A stretch of 64,000 nt of DNA from Bosea sp. PAMC 26642 (GTDB lineage Bacteria > Pseudomonadota > Alphaproteobacteria > Rhizobiales > Beijerinckiaceae), in NCBI RefSeq assembly GCF_001562255.1, contig NZ_CP014301.1, positions 5,425,501-5,489,500 on the forward strand, given 5' to 3'. The notes beneath the pieces are model-generated. The model searched no databases. It was not told the DNA's origin and saw only the letters and a program-made list of their open reading frames with translations. The position numbers and the translations under genes were made by a program. Shown one piece after another: positions 32,064 through 42,037 of the stretch (the stretch's first letter is position 1; each line of letters opens with the position of its first letter).

Positions 32064-34630
32064 GCGATGCCTGTTAGCCTCGAGCCTTCGGGCCCGCTGT
32101 TTTGCAGGAAATAGCGTTCCGCGATCGCGCTCGACAGTTCCATGAGTAATTGTTCGAGTAGCAGGATGCTAGCGCGGTCAAGCCGCGACGCTTCGGCCGT
32201 CTTGCATTCCGTCGCGAGCTTCAACGCGAAGCGGCGCGGCGCCTCCAGCATTCCATCTTCGTTCAGCGCCGGCAGGTCGGCGATCTCGGTGTTGAGCCGG
32301 TCGATCTGGAACGCGACGGAGCGCGGATTGTAGGGGTCGAGCATGACGAGGTCGAGCACCGGCTGCAGGCTCGGCCCCAGCAGATAGCGCGAGCGATAGG
32401 TGATCTGCGAATCCGTCAGATCGAGCAGCGCGTCGAGCCCGTCGGTGGGTGCCGTCGTCTCGGCGAAATGGCGGGCGAAGCGGCAGGTCGCGACGCCGCG
32501 CTCGATGCGCCGGCCGATATCGAGGAAGCGCCAGCCCGGCCCGCGAACCATGTTCTCCTGGCTGAGCCCGGAGAAGGCGGCGAGCGTCTTCAGCGCGCGG
32601 TCGGCGACCTCGTAGACCTCGCCCTCGCTCGGCTGGCGGCCGGGCTCCAGCGTCAATTGCCGTTGCAGGTCGCCGAACAGCCGCCATGCATCGATCGAGA
32701 GCCGTTCGCGGATGACCGAGGCCGTGCGCCGCGCCTCGCCGACATTGGCCCGCGCCGAGCCGTATTCGGCCGCGTCGTAGAGCGCCGAAGTCGCCTGCGC
32801 CAGCACGGGCGAGCCCTTCGTACCGGCAAGACCACGCGCTGCCGCGGCCTTCGCCGCTGCGCCCTTGGGCGAGGGGGCCGCGCCCCATGCCACCAGGAGA
32901 CTGGCCAGACGGCGCACCGTGTCGGGCCGTGACGGGTTGGTCGTGTCGGCATCGATCAGTCGGCCGAGCAGCGCGCGCACCAGCCGCAGCATCGCCTCAG
33001 TCCGTTCGAGGTAGCGCCCAAGCCAGAACAGGTTGTCGGCGGCTCGGCTCGGCAGGGTCCCGACGAGGCGGCGGATCGCGATCCGGTCGCTCGCCGGCAG
33101 CAGCGTTACCTGTTCCACCGGCGCGTCCGACGTCACCCAGACATCGCTCGAGCGGACGCCGCTTCTCATGCTGACGGCGCGGGCATCGGGTTCGTCCGAA
33201 ATCCGGCAGAAGCCGCCGGGCATCACCTTCCAGCCATCTGGCGTAGCGGCCGCGAAGACGCGCAGCGTCACCGGCCTGGGCTGCAGCCGGCCGTTCTGGA
33301 AGACCGGCATGGTCGATAGCCGCACGATCTCCTGCCCGACATAGTCCATCCCGCGCGCTTCGATCCGGGCGCGAAGCTCCGCGCGGTCGGCCGCCGGCAA
33401 CTCGCCTGCCAGGACGGGATTCATGTCGAGGCCGCCGCCGGCCGCACGGAAGGCGGGCGCAATGCTCATCTGGTCGAGCCGATCGAGCACGGCGGCGCGC
33501 TCGCGCGGCTGGCCGCACCACCAGGTTGCGACGTTGGGCAGGATCATTTCCTCGCCGAGCAGGCTTTTGCCCAGCGCTGGCAGGAAGCCCATCAAGGCTC
33601 GTGCCTCGACCACGCCGGAGCCGAGACCATTGGCGACATGGACACTTCCCTGCCGCACCGCCTGGACCAGCCCGGCGACGCCCAGAGCGGAGCGGGCGTT
33701 GAGTTCGAGCGGGTCGGAGAAATCGCCGTCGATGCGCCGCCAGATCACGTCGGCGCGCTTGGGGCCGGCGATTGTGCGGACATGGATGCGTCCGCCGCGC
33801 ATCATCAGATCGCCGCCCTCGACCAGCAGGAAGCCGAGATAGCGCGCCAGATAGGCCTGCTCGAAATAGCTTTCGTTGAGCGGGCCGGGCGTCAGCAGGC
33901 AGATGCGCGGCTCCACGCGTTTGGACCCTGCGACGAGGCCGGCGCGAAAACCCTGGAAGAAGGCCGCCAGCCGCTCGACATTCATCGTCCGGAACAGGTC
34001 GGGGAAGGCGCGTGCCAGCGCCAGCCGGTTCTCCAGCGCGTAGCCCGCGCCCGAGGGCGCCTGCGTCCGGTCGCCGAGCACCCACCAACGCCCGTCCGGT
34101 CCGCGTCCGAGATCGGCCGCGTAGAGTTGCAGGCTGCCGCCGCCCGGCGCGCCCTGCAGCGGCCGCAGGTAATCGGGGCTGCCCGTCACGACGGAGGCCG
34201 GCAGCAGACCGCTCGCGATCGTCTTGGCCGGGCCGTAGATGTCGTCGAGCAGGGTCGAGAGCAGTTGCGCGCGCTGCGCGACGCCGGCAGCGATCACGCT
34301 CCATTCCGCGCCGGTCAGCACCAGCGGCACATGGCTCAGCGGCCAGGCGCGCTCGCCGGCCTGCGGGTCGTTGTCGTCGAGATCGCCATGGACGCGGTAG
34401 GAGACGCCGGTATCGTGGACATGGCGGTCGGCCAGGCCGAAACGCTGATTCAACTCGTCCGGGGACAGCGAGCTCCATTCCATCAGGAACGGGTCCCAAT
34501 GCGGGCGGATCGCGCCGTCCTGGTCCATGAACTCGTCATAAGCGCCCGGCAGCGGCCGATAGCCGGCCAGCAGGGCGTTGCGCCGCTCCGCTTTCCCGCG
34601 CATCGACGATGATCGGCCCTGCAACGCCAT
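32060..34630 (-). CDS. Circularly permuted type 2 ATP-grasp protein fused to alpha-E domain
   Basis: 856-aa fusion. Residues about 20-490 form the circularly permuted ATP-grasp unit: YDEFMDQDGAIRPHWDPFLM, ICLLTPGPLNESYFEQAYLA, RYLGFLLVEGGDLMMRGGRI and IWRRIDGDFSDPLELNARSA near 295. The alpha-E helical domain begins near 525 with LPSRAADNLFWLGRYLERTE and continues to the C-terminus (MVRGPGWRFLDIGRRIERG). In many bacteria these are two adjacent genes; here they are one. ATP-grasp enzymes join a carboxylate to an amine, so this probably ligates a peptide, amino acid or amide. Start 34630 lies 9 bp after the preceding gene. Confidence 0.92.
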   Translation of the reverse strand: MALQGRSSSMRGKAERRNALLAGYRPLPGAYDEFMDQDGAIRPHWDPFLMEWSSLSPDELNQRFGLADRHVHDTGVSYRVHGDLDDNDPQAGERAWPLSHVPLVLTGAEWSVIAAGVAQRAQLLSTLLDDIYGPAKTIASGLLPASVVTGSPDYLRPLQGAPGGGSLQLYAADLGRGPDGRWWVLGDRTQAPSGAGYALENRLALARAFPDLFRTMNVERLAAFFQGFRAGLVAGSKRVEPRICLLTPGPLNESYFEQAYLARYLGFLLVEGGDLMMRGGRIHVRTIAGPKRADVIWRRIDGDFSDPLELNARSALGVAGLVQAVRQGSVHVANGLGSGVVEARALMGFLPALGKSLLGEEMILPNVATWWCGQPRERAAVLDRLDQMSIAPAFRAAGGGLDMNPVLAGELPAADRAELRARIEARGMDYVGQEIVRLSTMPVFQNGRLQPRPVTLRVFAAATPDGWKVMPGGFCRISDEPDARAVSMRSGVRSSDVWVTSDAPVEQVTLLPASDRIAIRRLVGTLPSRAADNLFWLGRYLERTEAMLRLVRALLGRLIDADTTNPSRPDTVRRLASLLVAWGAAPSPKGAAAKAAAARGLAGTKGSPVLAQATSALYDAAEYGSARANVGEARRTASVIRERLSIDAWRLFGDLQRQLTLEPGRQPSEGEVYEVADRALKTLAAFSGLSQENMVRGPGWRFLDIGRRIERGVATCRFARHFAETTAPTDGLDALLDLTDSQITYRSRYLLGPSLQPVLDLVMLDPYNPRSVAFQIDRLNTEIADLPALNEDGMLEAPRRFALKLATECKTAEASRLDRASILLLEQLLMELSSAIAERYFLQNSGPEGSRLTGIA

Positions 34631-34639
34631 GTTTTGCGT

Positions 34640-37600
34640 CTACACTCCTGATGGACGCCGCAAATCCAGTGTGAGCGGGAATTCGGCGCTGCGCTCTTCG
34701 GGCGGAATCGCCAGCGCGCCGGGACTATGACCGATCGCTTCGAAACGTGCGAGCCGGCGCGCCTCCGCTTCGTAAGAATTCACGGGAGGAGTTTCGTAGC
34801 TGCGACCTCCGGGATGGGCGACATGGTAGACGCAACCGCCGAGCGAGCGCCCGACCCAGGTGTCGACGATGTCGAAGGTCAGCGGCGAATGCACGGGAAT
34901 CGTCGGGTGCAGGCCCGATGCGGGCTGCCAGGCCTTGAAGCGCACGGCGGCGATGCTCTCGCCCGTCGTCCCCGCCGGCGTCATCGGCAGGCGGCGTCCG
35001 TTGCAGGTGATGACGTGCCGGCCGGGAACGATCCCCTTCGCCTTGACCTGGAGGCGTTCGACCGAGGAATCGACATAGCGCACCGTGCCGCCGATCGCGC
35101 CTTCCTCGCCCATCACATGCCAGGGCTCCAGCGCCTGCCGGATCTCGATCTCGACGCCGCCATGCTCGACCTTGCCGTAGAACGGGAAGCGGAACTCGGC
35201 CTGCGCCTCGAACCAGACCGGATCGAAGGCATAGCCGGCGCGTCCGAGATCGGAGAGCACGTCCTGGAAATCCTGCCAGACCATCTCCGGCAGCATGAAG
35301 CGGTCGTGAAGCGTCGTGCCCCAGCGCACCAGACTCCCCGCCTGCGGCTCGCGCCAGAACCATGAGACCAGCGCCCGGATCAGAAGCTGCTGCGCCAGCG
35401 ACATCCGCGCATCCGGCGGCATTTCGAAGGAGCGGAACTCGATCAGCCCGAGCCGCCCCGTAGGCCCATCGGGCGAATACAGCTTGTCGATGCAGATCTC
35501 GGTGCGGTGCGTATTGCCCGAGACATCGACCAGCAGGTTGCGGAACAGCCGGTCGACCAGCCAGAGCGGTATCGAGGGTTGGCCGGGTCCCGGCACTTGT
35601 GCCAGCGCGATCTCCAGCTCGTAGAGCTGGTCGAACCGCGCCTCGTCGATGCGCGGCGCCTGGCTCGTCGGGCCGATGAACAGCCCCGAGAACAGGAAGG
35701 ACAGCGAAGGGTGCCGGTTCCAGTACAGGATGATGCTCTTGAGAAGGTCCGGCCGCCGCAGGAAGGGTGAGTCGGGCGGCGTCACGCCTCCCAGCACGAC
35801 ATGGTTGCCGCCGCCGGTGCCGGTGTGGCGACCATCGACCATGAATTTCTCGGCACAGAGCCGCGACTGCCGCGCTTCCTCATAGACGCCGCGCGTGATC
35901 TCGACCGCCTCGCGCCAGTTCTTGGCCGGATGGATATTGACCTCGATCACGCCGGGGTCGGGCGTCACCTTGATCACGTTCAGCCGCGGATCGCTGGGCG
36001 GCGAATAGCCCTCGATATGGACGGGCAAACCGAGATCCTGCGCCACGCCTTCGACGCTGCCGATCAGTTCGAGATAATCTTCGAGCTTCTCGACCGGCGG
36101 CAGGAAGACGCAAAGAACCTTGTCGCGGACCTCGAGGCTGATCGCGGTGCGCACATGTTCGCCGCCGATCTCCTGCTCGGTACGGTCCTGAATGTGACCT
36201 TCACCGGCGACATCGACCGAACGCGACATCTGCCGGGAGGCCGGGGCGTGCTCGGGCGGAAACGCATGGACCGGCGGTGCCGCCTGAGAGCCGCTCACGG
36301 CGACAGGTGCCGGGGCACCGGCCGGAGCACCCGCTCGCGGCAGCGGCCCGCGCGGCTCCATCGGATCCTGCGGATGGATATGTGGGAACTCGTCCTTCGG
36401 CACCACCGGCAGCGAGCCGAGCGGCAGCCTGTAGCCGACGGGCGAATCGCCGGGCACCAAAAAGAGCTTGCCCCGCCGCAGCGTCCACTTCTCGGAGCGC
36501 CAGCGCCGGTCGCCGGCCTGCGACTGCCAGCGCTGAACCGGGATGACATAGCCACGCGGCTTGCCAAGTCCCAGCTGGAACACCTGCGCCATGCGCGCCC
36601 GCTCTTCCGGGTCAGCGAGGCGCGGGTCGAGCGGATCGACATTGTCGGGAAGCTGCGCCTCCTTGAGCAGCCAGTGCCCGGTATCTTCGTAGGCCGGCAG
36701 GACGTAGTCGGCGCCAAGCCCGAGCTTCTCCGAGAGCCCCGCCGCCAGTGCTTCGGCATCGGCGATGGTCGAGCCGGCTTCGAGCTCACGGTCGCCCCCG
36801 GTCGCGGCGCCCGGCTCGCGCGCGATCAGCGCCGCGTCGCGCCAGATCGGCTCGCCATCCTCGCGCCAGTACAACGCGAAGGCCCAGCGCGGCAGGCTTT
36901 CGCCTGGATACCATTTGCCTTGTCCGTAATGCAGCATCCCGCCCGGTGCGAAGCGCTCGCGCAGCTTGCGGATCATCACATCGGCGCGCTGGCGCTTGGT
37001 GGGGCCGACGGCGGCGATATTCCATTCCTCGCCGGTCTGGTCGTCGATCGAGACGAAGGTCGGCTCGCCGCCCATGGTCAGGCGGACATCCTGTGCCTTC
37101 AGATCCGCTTCGACCTGCTCGCCCAGCGCATCGAGCTTCGTCCAGGATTCGTCGGAGAAGGGCAGGGTGATGCGCGGCACCTCGTGCACGCGCTCGACAC
37201 TCATATGGAAATCGAAGGTCGTCTCGGCGTAGCTCGCAATGCCCGAGACCGGCGCGGCCGAACGGTAATGCGGCGTCGCCGCCAGCGGCAGATGCCCCTC
37301 GCCGGTGAGCAGACCCGAGGTCGGGTCGAGCCCGATCCAGCCGGCGCCGGCAATGTAGACCTCGCACCAGGCATGCAGGTCGGTGAAGTCCTTGTCCGTG
37401 CCGCGCGGACCCTCCAGCGGGTCGATGTCGGCCTTCATCTGGATCAGGTAGCCCGAGACGAAACGCGCCGCGAAGCCGAGATGGCGCATGATCTGGACCA
37501 GCAGCCAACTCGTGTCGCGGCAGGAGCCGGATTTGATCGCCAGCGTATGCTCGGGCTCCTGCACGCCCGGCTCCATGCGGATGCCATAGGCGATGCCGGC

Positions 37601-38059
37601 CGCCAGGCGTGCGTTGAGATCAACGATGAAGTTGACGGTGTTCGTCGGCTCGCGCGGGATCGTCTTGAGATAGGCCTCGAGCAGCTCTCCCGGCGGCTCG
37701 GTGACGAGATAGGGGGCGAGCTCGGCCCGCAATTCCTCGGGATAGGCGAAAGGAAAGATCTCCGCATCGGTCTCGACGAAGAAGTCGAACGGATTGATGA
37801 TCGACAGCTCGGTGACGAGATCGACCTCGATCCGGAACTCCTTCAACGGCTCCGGAAAGACGAACCGCGCCAGCCAGTTGCCGCTCGGATCCTGCTGCCA
37901 GTTCACGAAATGCTCGGCGGGCGTAACCTTCAGCGAATAGCTGTTGATCGCGGCCCGGCAATGCGGCGCGGGCCGCAGGCGGATGATCTGGGGCCCCAGC
38001 GTGACGGGACGGTCATAGCTGTAATGGGTGACGTGATTGAGCGCGGCGATGATGGCCAA
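34640..38059 (-). CDS. Large transglutaminase-like protein with DUF2126
   Basis: 1139 aa, first gene of the three-gene operon. Transglutaminase N-terminal domain ([20 protein letters not shown]), then a transglutaminase core (about 165-290) with Cys in [20 protein letters not shown] near 178, His in [20 protein letters not shown] and the Asp at its end. From about 320 onward is DUF2126, including [40 protein letters not shown] and [20 protein letters not shown]. From memory, DUF2126 has been grouped with amidoligases (COOH-NH2 ligases), so one protein may both form and cut an amide bond. A proline/alanine-rich linker (about 560-620) separates the halves. Confidence 0.9.
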   Translation of the reverse strand: MAIIAALNHVTHYSYDRPVTLGPQIIRLRPAPHCRAAINSYSLKVTPAEHFVNWQQDPSGNWLARFVFPEPLKEFRIEVDLVTELSIINPFDFFVETDAEIFPFAYPEELRAELAPYLVTEPPGELLEAYLKTIPREPTNTVNFIVDLNARLAAGIAYGIRMEPGVQEPEHTLAIKSGSCRDTSWLLVQIMRHLGFAARFVSGYLIQMKADIDPLEGPRGTDKDFTDLHAWCEVYIAGAGWIGLDPTSGLLTGEGHLPLAATPHYRSAAPVSGIASYAETTFDFHMSVERVHEVPRITLPFSDESWTKLDALGEQVEADLKAQDVRLTMGGEPTFVSIDDQTGEEWNIAAVGPTKRQRADVMIRKLRERFAPGGMLHYGQGKWYPGESLPRWAFALYWREDGEPIWRDAALIAREPGAATGGDRELEAGSTIADAEALAAGLSEKLGLGADYVLPAYEDTGHWLLKEAQLPDNVDPLDPRLADPEERARMAQVFQLGLGKPRGYVIPVQRWQSQAGDRRWRSEKWTLRRGKLFLVPGDSPVGYRLPLGSLPVVPKDEFPHIHPQDPMEPRGPLPRAGAPAGAPAPVAVSGSQAAPPVHAFPPEHAPASRQMSRSVDVAGEGHIQDRTEQEIGGEHVRTAISLEVRDKVLCVFLPPVEKLEDYLELIGSVEGVAQDLGLPVHIEGYSPPSDPRLNVIKVTPDPGVIEVNIHPAKNWREAVEITRGVYEEARQSRLCAEKFMVDGRHTGTGGGNHVVLGGVTPPDSPFLRRPDLLKSIILYWNRHPSLSFLFSGLFIGPTSQAPRIDEARFDQLYELEIALAQVPGPGQPSIPLWLVDRLFRNLLVDVSGNTHRTEICIDKLYSPDGPTGRLGLIEFRSFEMPPDARMSLAQQLLIRALVSWFWREPQAGSLVRWGTTLHDRFMLPEMVWQDFQDVLSDLGRAGYAFDPVWFEAQAEFRFPFYGKVEHGGVEIEIRQALEPWHVMGEEGAIGGTVRYVDSSVERLQVKAKGIVPGRHVITCNGRRLPMTPAGTTGESIAAVRFKAWQPASGLHPTIPVHSPLTFDIVDTWVGRSLGGCVYHVAHPGGRSYETPPVNSYEAEARRLARFEAIGHSPGALAIPPEERSAEFPLTLDLRRPSGV

Positions 38060-38314
38060 GGGCGAAGCACCTGCATCTGGTCACGGGGCAGGACGCCCCT
38101 TCGGCCGACACGTTAGCGATGCCGGCCAGACCCGCAAAGCAGCAACTTGCGGAAGCGCGCGCCGACGAGCCAGGCAGCTGCGCAAGAATTAAGCATTTTT
38201 GTGCCGCCCCCGTCTGGTTGCCGCGCCGCAGCGCTGGACATCGCCCTGCTACTGGTTCCAAAATGGACCGAACCGCCGCGTGTCGGCCGGCACAATCAAC
38301 CGATGGGGATTTCC

Positions 38315-39904
38315 ATGCGTCACCTTGCGAAACTGATGGCGGTATCCGCCTTCACGGCCCTGATGGCATCGACGGCGATGGCCCAGACGCCGAAGGACAC
38401 GATCGTCATGGCCAAGCAGATCGACGACATCATCACGCTCGATCCCGGCGAGGCCTTCGAGTTTTCGGGCGTCGAGGTCGGCGCCAATGTCTATGACAAG
38501 CTGATGGGCGTCGATCTGACCAAGGGCAATGCGCTGGTCGGCGAACTCGCCACCAGCTACACCGTCAGCCCCGACAACCTGACCTATACCTTCAAGCTCC
38601 GGCCCGGCGTGAAATTCCATTCCGGCAACCCGGTGACGGCCGCCGACGTGGTCTATTCGATCCAGCGCGCGGTGACGATGAACAAGTCGCCCGGCTTCAT
38701 CCTGACCCAGTTCGGCTTCAGCAAGGACAACGTGCTGGAGAAGGTCAAGGCGACCGACGACGCTACGGTCGTGATGACCGTCTCGCAGCCTTTCGCGCCG
38801 ACGTTCTTCCTGAACTGCCTGACCTCGGGCGTCGCCTCGGTCGTCGATTCCAAGCTGGTCAAGGCCAATGAGAAGGACGGTGACTGGGGCAATGGCTGGC
38901 TGAAGCTGAACTCGGCCGGTTCCGGCGCCTACAAGGTCCGAGCCTATCGTCCCAACGAGCAGTATGCGCTCGACGCCAACGAGTCCTGGTACAAGGGCGC
39001 GCCCAAGAACAAGCGCGTCATCGTGCGCCATGTCGCCGAGCCGGCCTCGCAGCGCCTGCTGCTGGAGAAGGGCGACATCGACATGGCCCGCAACCTGTCG
39101 AAGGACCAACTCGCGGCGGTCAAGTCCAACAAGGACATCGAGATCGTCCAGGGCGACAAGGGCTATATCCTCTATCTCGGCCTGAACTCGAAGAACCCCA
39201 ACCTCGCCAAGCCCGAGGTTCGTGAGGCTCTGAAATATCTGGTCGACTACGACTCGATCGAGAAGAATATCGTCGAGGGCACCTATAAGGGCCACGAATC
39301 CTTCCTGCCCAACGGCTTCCTCGGCGCGATCACCGACAAGCCCTACAAGTTCGATCTGGCCAAGGCCAAGGAACTGCTGGCCAAGGCCGGCCTCCCCAAC
39401 GGCTTCACCGTCACCATGGACGTCCGCTCGGTCAACCCGATCACCGACATCGCCCAGGCGGTCCAGTCGAGCTGGGGCCAAGCCGGCATCAAGCTCGAAC
39501 TGATTCCCGGCGACGGCAAGCAGACGCTGACCAAGTACCGCGCCCGCACCCACGACATCTATATCGGCCAGTGGGGCCCGGACTATCTCGACCCGCACAC
39601 CAATGCCGAGACCTTCGCCATCAACGAGAACAACGGCGAGGACGCCAAGTCGAAGACGCTGGCCTGGCGCAATGCCTGGGACATCCCGGACATGACCAAG
39701 GTGACGCAGGCCAACGTGCTCGAGACCGACGCCGCCAAGCGCGCCGCCGTCTACGGCACGCTGCAGCGCGAGCACCAGAAGATCTCGCCCTTCGTCATCA
39801 TGTTCCAGCAGGTCGAGGTCTCGGCCGATCGCAAGGGCGTCACCGGCTGGGTGATCGGACCGAGCTCCGACACCAATTTCTACGCCCCGATCGCCAAGAA
39901 CTGA
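38315..39904 (+). CDS. Peptide-type ABC transporter substrate-binding protein (family 5)
   Basis: Periplasmic binding protein, 529 aa. Start ATG 38315 (MRHLAKLMAVSAFTALMAST) has GGGGA in front and a Sec signal cleaved after AMA; ATG 38303 is possible. Family 5 motifs: GVEVGANVYDKLMGVDLTKG, NLTYTFKLRPGVKFHSGNPV with TAADVVYSIQRAV, and KNPNLAKPEVREALKYLVDY. It ends with SFVIMFQQVEVSAD-type KISPFVIMFQQVEVSADRKG. First gene of importer I, followed by a terminator-like hairpin and a repeat before the permeases, so the binding protein may be made in excess. Ligand (peptide, opine or similar) unknown. Confidence 0.9.
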   Translation: MRHLAKLMAVSAFTALMASTAMAQTPKDTIVMAKQIDDIITLDPGEAFEFSGVEVGANVYDKLMGVDLTKGNALVGELATSYTVSPDNLTYTFKLRPGVKFHSGNPVTAADVVYSIQRAVTMNKSPGFILTQFGFSKDNVLEKVKATDDATVVMTVSQPFAPTFFLNCLTSGVASVVDSKLVKANEKDGDWGNGWLKLNSAGSGAYKVRAYRPNEQYALDANESWYKGAPKNKRVIVRHVAEPASQRLLLEKGDIDMARNLSKDQLAAVKSNKDIEIVQGDKGYILYLGLNSKNPNLAKPEVREALKYLVDYDSIEKNIVEGTYKGHESFLPNGFLGAITDKPYKFDLAKAKELLAKAGLPNGFTVTMDVRSVNPITDIAQAVQSSWGQAGIKLELIPGDGKQTLTKYRARTHDIYIGQWGPDYLDPHTNAETFAINENNGEDAKSKTLAWRNAWDIPDMTKVTQANVLETDAAKRAAVYGTLQREHQKISPFVIMFQQVEVSADRKGVTGWVIGPSSDTNFYAPIAKN

Positions 39905-39922
39905 GCCCCGACAGCAGCAAGG

Positions 39923-39956
39923 ACCCGCCCAGCCGCGAAGGCTGCGGCGGGTTTCT
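39923..39956 (+). terminator. Hairpin with T-run after the binding-protein gene of importer I
   Basis: ACCCGCCCAGCC (39923-39934) pairs with GGCTGCGGCGGGT (39940-39952) with a one-base bulge, then TTTCTTGC. Inside the operon it could act as an attenuating terminator or as a 3' stabiliser of the binding-protein mRNA. Confidence 0.6.
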
Positions 39957-39980
39957 TGCTTTCTTTCGGATTGAGACTTT

Positions 39981-40036
39981 CACAGCCTCATCCTTCGAGA
40001 CGCGATCTTCGATCGCTCCTCAGGATGAGGGCTGTG
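39981..40036. repeat. Palindromic repeat, CCTCATCCT type
   Basis: CACAGCCTCATCCT (39981-39994) and AGGATGAGGGCTGTG (40022-40036) are inverted copies with a single-base bulge around a 27-nt centre that itself holds GCGATCTTCGATCGC (40002-40016). It lies between the binding protein and permease genes of importer I. Elements of this kind recur in Hyphomicrobiales genomes. Confidence 0.65.
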
Positions 40037-40072
40037 GGATCGACCAGACAAGAACAACAAGAAGCGGATACG

Positions 40073-41134
40073 ATGGCGGGCAAGACGGAGACGGTGGCGG
40101 GCAAAAGCTGGGCGCACCATGGCGTGCGCTGGGGTAAGCTGCTCTGGCGCGAGCTAACCACGGTCGCGATCACCATCTTCGGCCTGCTGCTGATCACCTT
40201 CTTCATCGCCCGCGTCATCCCGATCGACCCTGTGCTCGCGGTGGTCGGCGACAATGCCCGTCCCGACGTTTACGAGAACGCCCGCATCGCGCTCGGCCTC
40301 GACAAGCCGCTCTGGCAGCAATTCGCTGTTTATGTCGGCAAGGTCTTCACCGGCGATCTCGGCCGCTCGGTCCTGACCTCCAACACCGTGGTCGACGACA
40401 TCAGGCGCGTCTTCCCGGCGACGTTGGAACTCGCGACGTTGGGCACCCTGATCGGCTGCCTGCTTGGCATTCCGCTCGGCGTGCTGGCTGCGGTCTACCA
40501 GGGCCGCTGGCCTGATCAGGTCGCACGCGTCATCGGCCTGTTCGGCTATTCGATCCCGGTCTTCTGGCTCGGGCTGATGGGTTTGCTGCTGTTTTATGCC
40601 AAGCTCGGCTGGGTCGGCGGGCCGGGCCGCGCCGGCGTCGCCTTTCAGGATCTGGTCACGCCGATCACCGGCATTCTGGTGATCGACTCCGCGATCGAGG
40701 GCGATTGGGAGGCGTTCCGCGACGCCTGGTCCCATCTCATCTTGCCCTCGGCCGTGCTCGGCATCCTCAGCGTCGCCTATATCAGCCGGATGACGCGCAG
40801 CTTCATGATCACCGAGTTGCAGCAGCAATACGTCATCGCGGCCCGCGTGAAGGGCCTCTCTGAATTCCGCGTCGTCTGGCGTCACGCCATGCACAACGCC
40901 TTCGTGCCGCTGGTGACGGTGATCGCCGTCTCCTACATGCACCTGCTCGAAGGCTCGGTGCTGACCGAGACGATCTTCGCCTGGCCGGGACTGGGCCGCT
41001 ATCTCACCCACTCCCTGCTCAACGCCGACATGAATGCCGTGCTCGGCGGCACGCTGGTGATCGGTGCCGTCTTCATCGGCGTCAACCTGCTGTCCGACAT
41101 GCTCGGCCGGCTGGTCGATCCCCGGACGCGATGA
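40073..41134 (+). CDS. Peptide-type ABC transporter permease (DppB class)
   Basis: Inner-membrane permease, 353 aa from ATG 40073 (MAGKTETVAGKSWAHHGVRW). First helix LTTVAITIFGLLLITFFIAR; IALGLDKPLWQQFAVYVGKV; FTGDLGRSVLTSNTVVDDIR; the EAA region ARVKGLSEFRVVWRHAMHNA near 265; GSVLTETIFAWPGLGRYLTH. The N-terminal 20 residues are an extra hydrophilic extension before helix 1. The frame is open upstream through the repeat, so an earlier start cannot be excluded, but the protein-like part begins here. Confidence 0.9.
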   Translation: MAGKTETVAGKSWAHHGVRWGKLLWRELTTVAITIFGLLLITFFIARVIPIDPVLAVVGDNARPDVYENARIALGLDKPLWQQFAVYVGKVFTGDLGRSVLTSNTVVDDIRRVFPATLELATLGTLIGCLLGIPLGVLAAVYQGRWPDQVARVIGLFGYSIPVFWLGLMGLLLFYAKLGWVGGPGRAGVAFQDLVTPITGILVIDSAIEGDWEAFRDAWSHLILPSAVLGILSVAYISRMTRSFMITELQQQYVIAARVKGLSEFRVVWRHAMHNAFVPLVTVIAVSYMHLLEGSVLTETIFAWPGLGRYLTHSLLNADMNAVLGGTLVIGAVFIGVNLLSDMLGRLVDPRTR

Positions 41135-41141
41135 GGATCGC

Positions 41142-42032
41142 ATGACCACCTGGACCGACTATCTCCTCACCGATTCCCCTGAGTCGCGGCGCCAGGCCCG
41201 CCTCGGCCAGATGTATCGGAAATGGCTCGCCTTCCGGCGCAATCCCCTGGCGATGGTCGGGCTTGCCATCATCGTCGCGCTGTTGCTGGTCGCCGCCTTC
41301 GCGCCGCTGATCGCGCCCTTCGATCCGCTGGCGCAGAATCTCGACCGTCGTCTGCTGCCGCCGTCCTCGGGCAATTTCTTCGGCACCGACTCGCTCGGCC
41401 GCGACATCTTCAGCCGCATCGTCTACGGCACCCGCGTCACGCTGGTGATCGTGCTGCTCGTCGTCGTAACGGTCGGCCCGATCGGCCTTCTGATCGGCGC
41501 GGCCTCTGGCTATCTCGGCGGTTGGGTCGACCGGCTGCTGATGCGCATCACCGACGTCTTTCTCGCCTTTCCCCGGCTCGTGCTGGCTCTGGCTTTCGTC
41601 GCCGCGCTCGGTCCCGGTCTGGAAAACGCCGTCATCGCCATCGCGATCACGGCCTGGCCGCCCTATGCCCGCGTCGCCCGTGCCGAGACGCTGATCATCC
41701 GCCAGCAGGACTATATCGCGGCGATCCGCCTGCAGGGCGCCTCGCAATGGCGCATCGTCTGGAAGCATGTCGTGCCGATGTGCCTGCCCTCGCTGATCGT
41801 GCGGACGACGCTCGATATGGCCGGCATCATCCTGATCGCGGCGGGCCTCGGCTTCCTGGGCCTCGGTGCCCAGCCCCCGATCCCGGAATGGGGCGCGATG
41901 ATCTCGGCCGGCCGCGAGCAGATCTTCGACCAGTGGTGGGTCGCGACCTTCCCGGGTCTGGCGATCTGCATCGTCGCGCTCGGCTTCAACCTGCTCGGCG
42001 ACGGCCTGCGCGACGTCATGGATGCCAGGTGA
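41142..42032 (+). CDS. Peptide-type ABC transporter permease (DppC class)
   Basis: Inner-membrane permease, 296 aa. GAGGATC precedes ATG 41142, 7 bp after the DppB-class stop. Typical DppC N-terminus with WLAFRRNPLAMVGLAIIVAL, then FFGTDSLGRDIFSRIVYGTR, the EAA loop region IRLQGASQWRIVWKHVVPMC near 195, and GLGFLGLGAQPPIPEWGAMI, the strongest family mark. The end is overlapped in spacing by the ATPase gene, which begins 5 bp later. Confidence 0.92.
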   Translation: MTTWTDYLLTDSPESRRQARLGQMYRKWLAFRRNPLAMVGLAIIVALLLVAAFAPLIAPFDPLAQNLDRRLLPPSSGNFFGTDSLGRDIFSRIVYGTRVTLVIVLLVVVTVGPIGLLIGAASGYLGGWVDRLLMRITDVFLAFPRLVLALAFVAALGPGLENAVIAIAITAWPPYARVARAETLIIRQQDYIAAIRLQGASQWRIVWKHVVPMCLPSLIVRTTLDMAGIILIAAGLGFLGLGAQPPIPEWGAMISAGREQIFDQWWVATFPGLAICIVALGFNLLGDGLRDVMDAR

Positions 42033-42037
42033 GCGTG

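Noticed and set aside
35801-38116. 771-codon open frame on the plus strand opposite the DUF2126 gene
   Set aside because: It lies in antisense to a protein with clear family motifs and its translation is Arg/Asp/Gly-rich with no domain pattern, a known artefact of GC-rich coding DNA.
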